A program made the position numbers and the translations under genes. 15,993 bases of DNA, from assembly GCA_027070475.1 (NCBI GenBank), contig JALXDT010000217.1, forward strand, positions 1-15,993, given 5' to 3'. Shown piece by piece: positions 1 to 7,301 of this stretch. This stretch comes from Candidatus Aminicenantota bacterium (GTDB lineage: Bacteria > Acidobacteriota > Aminicenantia > JAMOAD01). Below the pieces are notes generated by a model that was given only the letters and a program-made list of their open reading frames with translations, did not search any database and was not told where the DNA came from. Numbering within the stretch: the first letter of the stretch is position 1; every line of letters begins with the position of its first letter.

Positions 1-26
1 ATTTATTATATTAAAAAATTAAATTT

Positions 27-32
27 AGGAGG
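27..32 (+). promoter_or_regulatory. Strong Shine-Dalgarno site for pal
   Basis: AGGAGG lies five bases before the ATG at 38, a near-ideal ribosome binding site that fixes the pal start. Only 26 bases precede it, so the promoter, or an upstream tol gene, lies outside the window. Confidence 0.85.
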
Positions 33-37
33 TAGAG

Positions 38-580
38 ATGAAAAGAGTAATAACCTTTTTATTGATTATTTCAGTAGCCCTGTTTTTTTATTCATGTAAG
101 AAAAAAGTAAAAACTATTCCACAACCTGAGAAAAAGGTTGAGAAAGTTGAAAAAGTTGAAGAAAAGGTTCCCAAGCTCAAAGTTGAAAAATTATCTGAAG
201 AGGAAATTTTTCAAAGAAAAACTATAGAAGAACTAAACAAGGAACAAGTTTTAAAGATGATTCACTTTGATTTTGACAAGGCAAATATCAGAGACGATAT
301 GGTTCCAATTCTTGAAAGAAATGCAGAATGGTTAAAAAAACATCCTACAGTAAAGATAAGAATTGAGGGATACTGTGATGAGAGAGGAACGGTGGAATAT
401 AACCTTGCATTGGGAGAAAAGAGAGCAAAAGCAGCAAGGGATTATCTTGTGTCTCTTGGAATTTCTCCAGACAGAATCACAATTGTATCATATGGAAAAT
501 CCAATCCTATTGATCCCAGACATAATGAAGAAGCCTGGTTCAAAAACAGGAGGGCAGAATTTAAGATTATAGCTAAATAA
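38..580 (+). CDS. pal: Peptidoglycan-associated lipoprotein Pal
   Basis: Pal is an outer-membrane lipoprotein that binds peptidoglycan through an OmpA-like domain and works with TolB and the TolQRA complex in envelope constriction and outer-membrane integrity. The 180-residue product starts with a lipoprotein signal (basic start, hydrophobic stretch, lipobox FYSC with the lipidated Cys at residue 20). A Lys/Glu/Val-rich linker covers about residues 21-65. The OmpA_C-like domain covers about 75-180 and carries HFDFDKANI, the GYCDERG loop, EYNLALGEKRA and the final NRRAEF, which form the diaminopimelate-binding fold. Length is normal for the family. It is the first gene of a plus-strand run with cpoB 20 bases downstream, the usual tol-pal order; tolB is expected to the left. 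I see nothing unusual apart from the charged linker. Confidence 0.95.
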   Translation: MKRVITFLLIISVALFFYSCKKKVKTIPQPEKKVEKVEKVEEKVPKLKVEKLSEEEIFQRKTIEELNKEQVLKMIHFDFDKANIRDDMVPILERNAEWLKKHPTVKIRIEGYCDERGTVEYNLALGEKRAKAARDYLVSLGISPDRITIVSYGKSNPIDPRHNEEAWFKNRRAEFKIIAK

Positions 581-600
581 AGGTCTTAAATACAATAGAT

Positions 601-1416
601 ATGAAAAAGAAAAGCTTAATTTTTTTTATAATAATATTATTTTTATTAACTCCTTTAGTCGCAAAATCAAAGGAGTATAAAGAACTCAACAAAAATATCA
701 AAAGTCTCATCACAATGGTTGAATCATTGAGCAGGAAAAATGATGCTCAAGCAGGAGAAATTTCTCAAGTTTATTCAAAATTAAAAGTAATTTTAACTCA
801 AATCGAATCCCTGAGTAAGAAAAATTTAGAATACGAAAAGGCAATATCTTCTCTATTAACTCAAGTACAAAATCTAAAAGAATCAATTGATGAATTAAAG
901 AAAGCAGTTAACAACCTTTACCAAAACCAGACAATATCAACCACAGATGAATCAAATACTCAAAATACCTCCTCTACAAAAGCTCAACAAACCTCCTCTT
1001 CATCAAAAAAGGAAGAACAGAAAAAGAAAGTAAAACTTTCCCCTCAGCAACTTTATTATGCTGCTTACTCGGATTATCTAAAGGGAGACTTTCAATTAGC
1101 TATTCAGAGCTTTCAGGAATACTTAAACAATTATTCTGATTCTCCCCTAGCAGATAATGCTTTATACTGGATTGGAGAATGTTTTTATTCCCAGGGGAAA
1201 TATCAAGAGGCTGTTGATACATTTGATAAATTAATAAAGAAATATCCGGACGGAGATAAGGTTCCCAGTGCTATGCTAAAAAAAGGTTATTCCCTCATAG
1301 AGATGGGAAAGAGAGCTGAAGGGATTGCTGTTTTAAAAAAGATTATAAATGATTATCCGCTCTCGGAAGAGGCAGGACTTGCAGAGCAAAAAATTAGAGA
1401 AATAGGAGTTAAATAA
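601..1416 (+). CDS. cpoB: Cell division coordinator CpoB / YbgF-like periplasmic TPR protein
   Basis: CpoB (YbgF) is a periplasmic protein that, in E. coli, links the Tol-Pal machine with peptidoglycan synthesis at division. The 271-residue product has a signal peptide (KKK start, hydrophobic core, likely cleavage after LVAKS near residue 23). A predicted coiled coil covers about 25-108, with heptad-like KNIKSL, QIESLSKK and VQNLKESIDELKKAV. A Ser/Thr/Gln/Lys-rich low-complexity linker covers about 110-145. Three TPR units follow (about 148-268), including YYAAYSDYLKGDFQLAI, ADNALYWIGECFYSQGKY and the pattern Y-P-x-x-x-x-A between units. This coiled-coil/linker/TPR order is the family's standard layout, and the position directly after pal supports it. 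No clear Shine-Dalgarno precedes the ATG at 601, so translation may depend on coupling to pal; the signal peptide still favours this start. Confidence 0.92.
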   Translation: MKKKSLIFFIIILFLLTPLVAKSKEYKELNKNIKSLITMVESLSRKNDAQAGEISQVYSKLKVILTQIESLSKKNLEYEKAISSLLTQVQNLKESIDELKKAVNNLYQNQTISTTDESNTQNTSSTKAQQTSSSSKKEEQKKKVKLSPQQLYYAAYSDYLKGDFQLAIQSFQEYLNNYSDSPLADNALYWIGECFYSQGKYQEAVDTFDKLIKKYPDGDKVPSAMLKKGYSLIEMGKRAEGIAVLKKIINDYPLSEEAGLAEQKIREIGVK

Positions 1417-1426
1417 GGAGATACTT

Positions 1427-1852
1427 ATGAGACATCAAAATGCTTACAATAAGGTAATTTTAATCGGTCATGTAGGAAGAGATCCTGAAGTTAGATTTAC
1501 ACAACAGAATAGGGCGGTTGCTAATTTTTCTCTTGCAACATCAGATGTTTTCAGAACCTTTGAGGGTGAAAATGAAAAAAGAACGCAGTGGCATAAGATT
1601 GTAGCCTGGGGAAAGTTAGCAGAATTTGTTGAGAAATTTATAAAGAGAGGCAAACAAATACTTGTTGAAGGGAACCTCAGATATAATACATGGACTGGAC
1701 AGGATGGAGTGAAAAGAACTTCCGCAGAGATTTATGCTGAAAGTATTGTTTTATTGGGGAGAAAAGAAAACTCTGATTTCAATAAACCTGAAACTTCAGA
1801 TACAGGAGATTTTGAAGACTACCCTGATACAGACGATAATCTCCCCTTTTAA
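1427..1852 (+). CDS. ssb: Single-stranded DNA-binding protein SSB
   Basis: SSB coats single-stranded DNA in replication, repair and recombination, and recruits partner enzymes through its acidic tail. The 141-residue product has the OB-fold start NKVILIGHVGRDPEVRFT, the core WHKIVAWGKLAEF and the KRGKQILVEGNLRYNTW segment (about residues 8-110). A short linker follows, then the acidic tip ending DDNLPF, close to the canonical DDDIPF tail. AAGGAG at 1415-1420 overlaps the cpoB stop codon and sits six bases before the ATG, so ssb is probably translated from the same message. Cysteine is absent and length is normal for a short bacterial SSB. Finding ssb right behind tol-pal genes is not a standard arrangement but has no functional implication I can support. 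Confidence 0.95.
   Translation: MRHQNAYNKVILIGHVGRDPEVRFTQQNRAVANFSLATSDVFRTFEGENEKRTQWHKIVAWGKLAEFVEKFIKRGKQILVEGNLRYNTWTGQDGVKRTSAEIYAESIVLLGRKENSDFNKPETSDTGDFEDYPDTDDNLPF
1812..1840 (+). promoter_or_regulatory. Possible internal promoter for the thioesterase gene
   Basis: TTGAAG (1812-1817) and GATAAT (1835-1840) are 17 bases apart. The start of transcription would fall near 1847, giving a leader of about 14 bases before the ATG at 1861. Both boxes lie inside the codons for the acidic SSB tail, so the match could be chance. It is listed because the downstream gene has no visible ribosome binding site. Confidence 0.3.
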
Positions 1853-1860
1853 TATTTATT

Positions 1861-2256
1861 ATGGTTCAAGATTTAAATCTCTGTTTTGCCTGCGGAAAAG
1901 AAAATCCATATGGATTGAAATTAGATTTTTATCAGGAAGATGGATGGACATGTGCTGATTTTATTCCGGATAAATACTATCAGGGATACCCGAATATTCT
2001 CCATGGAGGAATAACAACAACCTTAATGGATGAGGCTATGGCTAAAGCCTTACTGAAGGATAATATAATAGCTTTAAGCGTAAAACTTGAAATTCATTTA
2101 AAGAAAAAAATTGAGATTGGTGAAAAAGTCAGAGTCAAGGCAAAATTATTAGAAAAGAGAAGAAAAATTTATATTCTTGAAGCTCTCGTTGAGGGAGTTG
2201 ATAAAAAGGAGATAAAGGCACTGGCAAAAGGTTACTTTCATCAAGTCTCTTTATAA
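1861..2256 (+). CDS. PaaI-family hotdog-fold thioesterase
   Basis: The 131-residue protein is a single hotdog domain of the PaaI/4HBT type, which hydrolyses acyl-CoA thioesters; the substrate cannot be told from sequence. Diagnostic parts are the N-terminal CFACGKENPYGLKL (a Cys-x-x-Cys-G...NPxGL start seen in many small thioesterases), HGGITTTLMDEAM (HGG at 48-50, with Asp57 as the expected catalytic acid on the hotdog helix) and the strand pair around VKLEIHLKKKIEIGEKVRVKAKLLEKRRKIYILEA. No signal peptide, so it is cytoplasmic. It starts eight bases after ssb in the same direction but no Shine-Dalgarno is visible. The gene ends five bases from the convergent membrane-protein gene, leaving almost no room for a terminator. 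It may be a housekeeping enzyme that removes aberrant acyl-CoAs. Confidence 0.85.
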   Translation: MVQDLNLCFACGKENPYGLKLDFYQEDGWTCADFIPDKYYQGYPNILHGGITTTLMDEAMAKALLKDNIIALSVKLEIHLKKKIEIGEKVRVKAKLLEKRRKIYILEALVEGVDKKEIKALAKGYFHQVSL

Positions 2257-2261
2257 AAATT

Positions 2262-3194
2262 TTACAGGGAAAAGAGATCTTTTGCGATTGCTATTGTTGT
2301 ATTAATAATATTTAAGACAGCTTTTTTATTCGTATAATAGCCCTTACTTATAGTTGTTTTTTGCCTTATAACTATTATTTCTATATCATCAGGTTGTTTT
2401 TTTCGTTGAAAAATCAAGGTAGTATTATCTTTTATATAACTATTTTCTTTTATACTATTAAACTTATTGATTAAATCAAACTCTTCTTTAGCTATTATAA
2501 CAGTGTATAAATAGGGATATGTTTTTTCCTGCACAGAATTTATACTAACTGAAATCTGAATTCCTAAAAATCCGGATATTTGCTCTTTGGGAGTAAGCAT
2601 AAGTTTGGCATCATGGGGGATGTACTTCTTATCTTTTTCCTCAACATAGAAATGAGGAACAATTACAAATCTATCCTTATAAAATTTATAAAGATAATTA
2701 TAAACATCCATTAAGAGTTTGAGCTTTTGTTTTAATCCGTGCGGAGTCCATATGTAACGGTTACCCGAAGCTATCACCACTCCTATAATTACTAAAACAT
2801 CAATTAAAAGATAAAAATAGATAGGAGAAACATTCCCGGTCAAAGCAAATATAATTATAAAAAAGACTATGAAGAAATAGGAAAATCCAGAACCTGGCTT
2901 TGTACTAAAATGATCTATCTTTTTTATCTTTTTTAAAGCTTGCTTGAACTCATCCATATTGGTTTGTTGCCACTTTTTAGAATTAGAACGAAAGTCTTTT
3001 TCCACCTTTACTCTTCTTACCCAATTAAAAATTATAAAGAAAAGCAAAACAATAAAACTCAAAATTATTGTAAATGTATTATTTAAAAGCTGAAGATAGT
3101 AAGCGAAAGATATGAGAATTGCACTGACAAAAAATCTCAGAATTATATTTAAAGATGGCAAAATTAAAAAATCTTTGTCATCCAAGTTCTTCAT
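2262..3194 (-). CDS. Four-helix membrane protein of unknown function, partner of a radical SAM protein
   Basis: I do not recognise this 310-residue protein. It has two hydrophobic hairpins, about residues 16-37 plus 40-58 and 103-119 plus 122-142. They are separated by a basic cytoplasm-like loop (RRVKVEKDFRSNSKKWQQ) and followed by a soluble C-terminal part of about 165 residues. That part opens with YIWTPHGLKQKLKLLMDVYNYLYKFYKDRF and continues with strand-rich sequence. I chose the ATG at 3194 because a strong ribosome binding site (AGGAG and GAGAGG, 3197-3206) stands directly before it. A longer open frame to 3350 exists but runs antiparallel to nothing and lies entirely inside the radical SAM gene in another frame. 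The gene overlaps the end of that gene by 17 bases, so translational coupling and joint function are likely. Possible roles are export, membrane sensing or being the modified substrate; none is shown. Confidence 0.8.
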   Translation of the reverse strand: MKNLDDKDFLILPSLNIILRFFVSAILISFAYYLQLLNNTFTIILSFIVLLFFIIFNWVRRVKVEKDFRSNSKKWQQTNMDEFKQALKKIKKIDHFSTKPGSGFSYFFIVFFIIIFALTGNVSPIYFYLLIDVLVIIGVVIASGNRYIWTPHGLKQKLKLLMDVYNYLYKFYKDRFVIVPHFYVEEKDKKYIPHDAKLMLTPKEQISGFLGIQISVSINSVQEKTYPYLYTVIIAKEEFDLINKFNSIKENSYIKDNTTLIFQRKKQPDDIEIIVIRQKTTISKGYYTNKKAVLNIINTTIAIAKDLFSL

Positions 3195-4467
3195 ATCCTC
3201 TCTCCTTCCAATACAGAGGACAAGCCCCTGCACAGATTTCTTTGTACTCACAATTTTGACATATTTCAGGTAAATATTCCATATTTCTAAAAAATAATGC
3301 CTCTTTTGAAAACCAGATTTTCTTAAAATCATTCTTAAGCCAGTTTCCAACCCTTTCAGGATAGCTTGAACAGGGATTTATAAAACCTTCCGGATCTATA
3401 CTTACAAGACCATGGCATGCAGCACAGCTTTTTGAGCCCAGACCTTTGGCAATAGGATTGTAAATACAGTATGGTAAAGGGGAGTACCAGATAAACTCAA
3501 CACCGACTTTTTCTGATTCTTCTTTTATTTTGTCTATGATAGGACCTATTTCAGAATAATCTAACCAGAGCTCTTTGTTTTTCTTTGCTGTACCTACCGG
3601 TATTATTATATTTGCCGAAAACTTTTTTATGCCCAGCTCATTTTTTATAAACTTCGGATATTCATACATTGATTGGTAATTGGTTTTGTTTATAGTTGTG
3701 TTTGTATGGACATAAATGCCTTCTTTCACTAAGTTTTTAATACCTTTTACAGTAAGATGAAATGTATTAGCTCCTGTCAGGGAATTGTGTATTTCCTCAT
3801 GTGGGGATTCCAAACTTATTTGAGCGCTTCTTAAACCGGCTTCCTTAAGAGATAAGACTCTCTCTCCTGTTAAAAGTGTTCCATTAGATATTAAATTAAC
3901 CTTTAGACCTATTGAATTTGCATATTTTATAAGATCCTCAAGATCATCTCTTAAGAGAGGTTCACCTCCTGTAAAACTGATGAAAGGGACCTTAGCTTCA
4001 TTTTTTAGTTTTGATATGATTTTCTTTGCCTTTTTGGTGCTCATTTCAGGTGTATTATAGTTTTCAAGATAACAGAATTTGCATCTCAAATTACATCTGT
4101 GGGTAATTGCAAACTCTGACAAAACAGGATATGTGTAAAAGCCCTTTTTAAATTCTTCAAACTCTATACCTGAACTGTTTTCTTCATCTATATTCTCTTT
4201 AATCAAATCCAGTATTGAATTTAAGAATGAATCTATGTCCTCAAGGATTTTCTCTTTTTCTTTCTCCTTCCTTTCTTTTAATAATATTAAAATATTATTT
4301 TCCGAAGCATAAAGAGAATTAATAATTTTTATTCCTGTTTTATTTAAGCTATACACCTGATTAGGCGGAACAATTATTGTAGAATCCTCCTCCCTCACAT
4401 AGATTTTATCCTTTATGGATTTAAACTTTTCTTTTATTGTTTTTATTCTGTTTTCTTCTCTTTCCAT
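3178..4467 (-). CDS. Radical SAM/SPASM protein with N-terminal PqqD-like (RRE-type) region
   Basis: This 429-residue protein has the layout of peptide-modifying radical SAM enzymes such as PqqE and sactisynthases. Residues about 21-95 (YVREEDSTIIVPPNQVYSLNKTG, then helices) resemble PqqD, the leader-peptide binding RRE fold, with a Lys/Glu-rich stretch at 65-75. The radical SAM domain follows: CNLRCKFC (Cys125, Cys129, Cys132) binds the SAM-cleaving [4Fe-4S] cluster, with FTGGEP at 165-170 and ISNGTLL at 193-199. A SPASM-type C-terminus has Cys348, 351, 366, 403, 406, 412 and 416 (CAACHG...NPCSS...CQNCEYKEICAGACP), enough for two auxiliary clusters. The ATG at 4467 has no ribosome binding site but sits eight bases after a perfect -10 box. 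No precursor peptide is seen nearby, so the substrate is unknown; heme-d1/AlbA-type chemistry or a protein maturase are other options. Confidence 0.88.
   Translation of the reverse strand: MEREENRIKTIKEKFKSIKDKIYVREEDSTIIVPPNQVYSLNKTGIKIINSLYASENNILILLKERKEKEKEKILEDIDSFLNSILDLIKENIDEENSSGIEFEEFKKGFYTYPVLSEFAITHRCNLRCKFCYLENYNTPEMSTKKAKKIISKLKNEAKVPFISFTGGEPLLRDDLEDLIKYANSIGLKVNLISNGTLLTGERVLSLKEAGLRSAQISLESPHEEIHNSLTGANTFHLTVKGIKNLVKEGIYVHTNTTINKTNYQSMYEYPKFIKNELGIKKFSANIIIPVGTAKKNKELWLDYSEIGPIIDKIKEESEKVGVEFIWYSPLPYCIYNPIAKGLGSKSCAACHGLVSIDPEGFINPCSSYPERVGNWLKNDFKKIWFSKEALFFRNMEYLPEICQNCEYKEICAGACPLYWKERGYEELG
3197..3206 (-). promoter_or_regulatory. Ribosome binding site inside the radical SAM gene, sets the membrane-protein start
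   Basis: On the minus strand AGGAGAGAGG precedes the ATG at 3194 by two to seven bases, depending on which purine run pairs. It lies within the last codons of the radical SAM gene (W-K-E-R-G) and is the reason for placing the membrane-protein start here and not at 3350. Confidence 0.75.
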
Positions 4468-4475
4468 GAGTAAAG

Positions 4476-4504
4476 ATTATAGACTTTATGCTTAAAGGGG
4501 TCAA
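4476..4504 (-). promoter_or_regulatory. Strong sigma70-type promoter of the radical SAM gene, leaderless transcript
   Basis: Reading the minus strand, TTGACC (4499-4504) is followed after exactly 17 bases by TATAAT (4476-4481). The ATG begins only eight bases after the -10 box, so transcription should start at about 4469, within two bases of the start codon. No Shine-Dalgarno could fit. This is the best promoter in the window. Confidence 0.72.
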
Positions 4505-4539
4505 GCTCCAGCACTATCTTTTAGGATTAAAAATTAACC

Positions 4540-4566
4540 GTAGGGCAATTCGTGAATTGCCCCTAC
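4540..4566 (-). repeat. GTAGGGGCAATTC-type inverted repeat, possible terminator
   Basis: The arms GTAGGGCAATTC (4540-4551) and GAATTGCCCCTAC (4554-4566) pair across a two-base loop with one bulged base, giving a very stable hairpin in otherwise AT-rich DNA. The GTAGGGGCAATTC...GAATTGCCCCTAC palindrome is one I recall as a dispersed repeat in many unrelated bacterial genomes. It lies after the propeller gene stop (4595) and before the radical SAM promoter. Read on the minus strand the hairpin is followed by GGTTAATTTTTAATC, so it may also serve as a transcription terminator for the propeller gene. Confidence 0.7.
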
Positions 4567-4594
4567 AAATTTCAGAAGTTAGCTCTAAAACAAG

Positions 4595-7273
4595 CTATTG
4601 GATTAAGCTTTTAATAGTTCTAAATGTTTGTAACCCAACAGGCCAGAAAAATCTTTCATATACTTTAAATTTTTTCTTCATAAGCTTTCCTTTAAAATTA
4701 ATAATAAACAGATACTCTCCCGGTTTAATCTTTTCTGTTTTCAAGATAATACGATTAAGCCCTCTTTTTAATTTAACAGCAGATTTATAAATTACTCTAT
4801 TTTCATTTTTAATCACATAGTCAAAAGGTTTTTTATGAGCTTTTTTTGAATAAATATAAATTATTACTCCATTAATTTCATTCGGAGTAAAAATAGGTCT
4901 GTCTCCCATAAGCATAAAGTTACCCCAGAATCTTCTCTGAGAATAATTCAATTGAGGTTTTGGTTTAATATTAAAGATATAAATACTTTTCTTTAAAATA
5001 TTGTCCGTAAGTTCTTCCAGGGGCGATATATCAGTTATAAAAGCACCTCTTCCGTATGTTCCGACTATCAAATCCTTTTCTCTCGGATGAATTAAAAGAT
5101 CATTTACAGGAACTTTCGGGATATTCTGATTAAAATTATACCAGCTCAAACCTCTGTTAAAGCTGACATACACCCCTTTATTGTTTCCGACAAAAATCAG
5201 ATCTGGATTTATCTTATCTTCCACTATTACATTTACGGGAGATTTCGGAAGATTTGAAGAGATATCTTTCCATGTGTTTCCACCATCATCTGTTCTAAAA
5301 ATACAAGGCTGTTTTTTATCAAACTTAAAACCTGATTTAACAACATAAGCTATATCTTTACTATGATTAGAAGCCAATACTCTGGTAACCCAGAAATCAG
5401 AGGGACATCCCAATTTTGATAATTTTTTTGTAAATTCTATCCATTTTTTACCATCATTCGGAGTCATAAAGACCCTCCCATCATCCGTACCAACCCATAA
5501 AAGGCCTTTTTGAAGCGGTGATTCGGAAATAGTAGTTATTGTGCAATACATCATATGCCCTTTTCCAGCTATTTTTTCAGGATTGTTTGTAGTTAAATCA
5601 GGGCTTATTTTTTTCCAGTGATCCCCTCTGTCTTTTGATTTCAAAAGGTATTGAGATCCAGCATACAAAACATTATTATCAAAATGAGAAATAAGAATAA
5701 CAGGAGTCCATGGAAATCTATACATAGGCTCTCCCTTTTTGGCCTTTGGTTCAATATCCACTCTCTCGCCTTTTAGCATATCAACCCTCAAATGACCACC
5801 AAACTGAGTTGTAGTATATGCCCATCTATTGGTTTTCGGATCTACCTTTGTATACATACCATCCCACTTCCCCACAAGGTTCCAATCCTCTGGCATTATC
5901 ATTCCAGCCCAACCATTGGAAGGCCCTTTCCATACTTCATGGTCTTGTAAACCAACATAGATATTGTATGGATATGCCATATCAGCTTCCACAGCATAAA
6001 TTTCACCAAGAGGTATATTGTAAAGATGATCAACTGTTTTTCCTCCATCATAGCTAACATAGAGTCCACCATCACTTCCGACCAAAATATGCCTTGAATC
6101 TTTTGGATCTATCCAGAAAGTTCTGACATCCCCAAACATATTTCTGAAAAATTCTTTGTTCCATTTTAAATCAATCCATGTTTTTCCTCCGTCAAAAGAT
6201 GAATGAAGGCTCATGCTTAAAACAAACAGATGATTCGGATTATTTTGATCCACTATAACTTTGTTAAAAGAATAAGCAGCTTTAGAACTCAGATTATCTT
6301 TTTCGCTGTTCATCTTTTTCCAGCTTTTTCCTCCATCTTCACTTTTATAAAGCTCTCCTCCAATTAATGAATCAAAATATGGATCCTTCATCTTGTTAAA
6401 TTCGGTTTGTTTTTTATCTCTTTTATAACCCGGTTTAGGATTTAAATTCTCTATTAAAGCATAAAGGATTTTGGGGTTTTTTCTATACAGAGCAAGACCT
6501 ATTCTTCCTAACTTTCCTTCAGGTAAACCATTTGTCAGTTTTTTCCAATTTTTTCCGCCATCTGTTGTCTTATAAATTCCGCTCTTTTCTCCTCCGGCTT
6601 CAAAATGCCAAGGGAATCTGTATTTTTCATAGGAAGCAATGTAAATAATATCCGGATTTTCAGGACTCATCACCATATCAATCACACCTGTATTCTCATC
6701 TATATAAAAAACCTTTTCCCATGTTTTTCCGCCATCTACTGTTTTATAAACACCTCTTTCTTTATTGGATGAAAATAATTTACCCATTGCAGCCACATAA
6801 ACTATATTTGGATTTTTAGGATTAATTAAAATTTTTGATATATGCTCAGTTGCTTTTAATCCCATATTTTTCCAGCTTTTCCCTCCGTCTTCACTCTTAT
6901 AAACCCCGTCTCCCGGATGGGATAATCTTGCATTGTAAGTTTCTCCTGTTCCAACCCAAACAATCTCGGGATTTACAGGATCAACAGCAATTGCCCCTAT
7001 TGAAAGAGACTCCTGATTATCAAAAATCGGGAAAAACGTTGTCCCATTATTAGTGGTTTTCCATACCCCTCCATTTCTCGCGCCCACATAAAAAGTGTAT
7101 TTGTATGAGGGATTATCTGTCTCTGGCACTGCAATACAGGAAATCCATGAACCAACCTTGTATGGTCCTAAATTTCGGTATGAAAAATCTTTTAAAATCA
7201 AATTAAAATCTTCTGAGAATAAAAACAATGAAATAACCATAAAAAAGAATAAATTAATTGCAGCTTTTTTCAT
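4595..7273 (-). CDS. Secreted sortilin/VPS10-like BNR beta-propeller protein
   Basis: The 892-residue product has a signal peptide (about residues 1-20, MKKAAINLFFFMVISLFLFS) and no lipobox. Most of the protein consists of repeated Asp-box (BNR) units, recognisable as S/T-x-D-G-G-K-x-W: YKSEDGGKSW, YKTVDGGKTW, YKTTDGGKNW, YKSEDGGKSW, SSFDGGKTW, VSYDGGKTV, LKSKDRGDHW, FRTDDGGNTW and VSFNRGLSW, each usually preceded by NPxxxYV-type strands. About ten copies suggest one ten-bladed or two smaller propellers. After about residue 770 a beta-sandwich-like tail follows (GLNRIILKTEKIKPGEYLFIINFKG). Such proteins are often annotated as sialidase or xyloglucanase-like hydrolases, but no catalytic residues can be assigned and many may simply bind protein or glycan. 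Length is somewhat short for relatives near 1000 residues. AGAGG six bases before the ATG fixes the start. It begins 28 bases after the POT transporter gene and is probably co-transcribed. Confidence 0.85.
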   Translation of the reverse strand: MKKAAINLFFFMVISLFLFSEDFNLILKDFSYRNLGPYKVGSWISCIAVPETDNPSYKYTFYVGARNGGVWKTTNNGTTFFPIFDNQESLSIGAIAVDPVNPEIVWVGTGETYNARLSHPGDGVYKSEDGGKSWKNMGLKATEHISKILINPKNPNIVYVAAMGKLFSSNKERGVYKTVDGGKTWEKVFYIDENTGVIDMVMSPENPDIIYIASYEKYRFPWHFEAGGEKSGIYKTTDGGKNWKKLTNGLPEGKLGRIGLALYRKNPKILYALIENLNPKPGYKRDKKQTEFNKMKDPYFDSLIGGELYKSEDGGKSWKKMNSEKDNLSSKAAYSFNKVIVDQNNPNHLFVLSMSLHSSFDGGKTWIDLKWNKEFFRNMFGDVRTFWIDPKDSRHILVGSDGGLYVSYDGGKTVDHLYNIPLGEIYAVEADMAYPYNIYVGLQDHEVWKGPSNGWAGMIMPEDWNLVGKWDGMYTKVDPKTNRWAYTTTQFGGHLRVDMLKGERVDIEPKAKKGEPMYRFPWTPVILISHFDNNVLYAGSQYLLKSKDRGDHWKKISPDLTTNNPEKIAGKGHMMYCTITTISESPLQKGLLWVGTDDGRVFMTPNDGKKWIEFTKKLSKLGCPSDFWVTRVLASNHSKDIAYVVKSGFKFDKKQPCIFRTDDGGNTWKDISSNLPKSPVNVIVEDKINPDLIFVGNNKGVYVSFNRGLSWYNFNQNIPKVPVNDLLIHPREKDLIVGTYGRGAFITDISPLEELTDNILKKSIYIFNIKPKPQLNYSQRRFWGNFMLMGDRPIFTPNEINGVIIYIYSKKAHKKPFDYVIKNENRVIYKSAVKLKRGLNRIILKTEKIKPGEYLFIINFKGKLMKKKFKVYERFFWPVGLQTFRTIKSLIQ

Positions 7274-7301
7274 TTTTTACCTCTTTAATTTTTATATTAT
7301 T

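Noticed and set aside
115..200. KVEK-type repeats in Pal considered as a repeat element.
   Set aside because: This is the ordinary low-complexity charged linker between lipid anchor and OmpA-like domain.
2246..2277. Inverted repeat TCTCTT/AAGAGA between the convergent thioesterase and membrane-protein genes, considered as a bidirectional terminator.
   Set aside because: Six AT-rich base pairs with a 20-base loop would not form a stable terminator hairpin.
4468..4594. Search for a short RiPP precursor gene next to the radical SAM gene.
   Set aside because: The gap is filled by the promoter and the inverted repeat; no short frame with start codon and ribosome binding site is seen on the minus strand.
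4488..4790. 100-codon plus-strand frame overlapping the end of the propeller gene.
   Set aside because: Antisense to a clear coding region, no ribosome binding site, and its sequence includes the dispersed repeat; a shadow frame.
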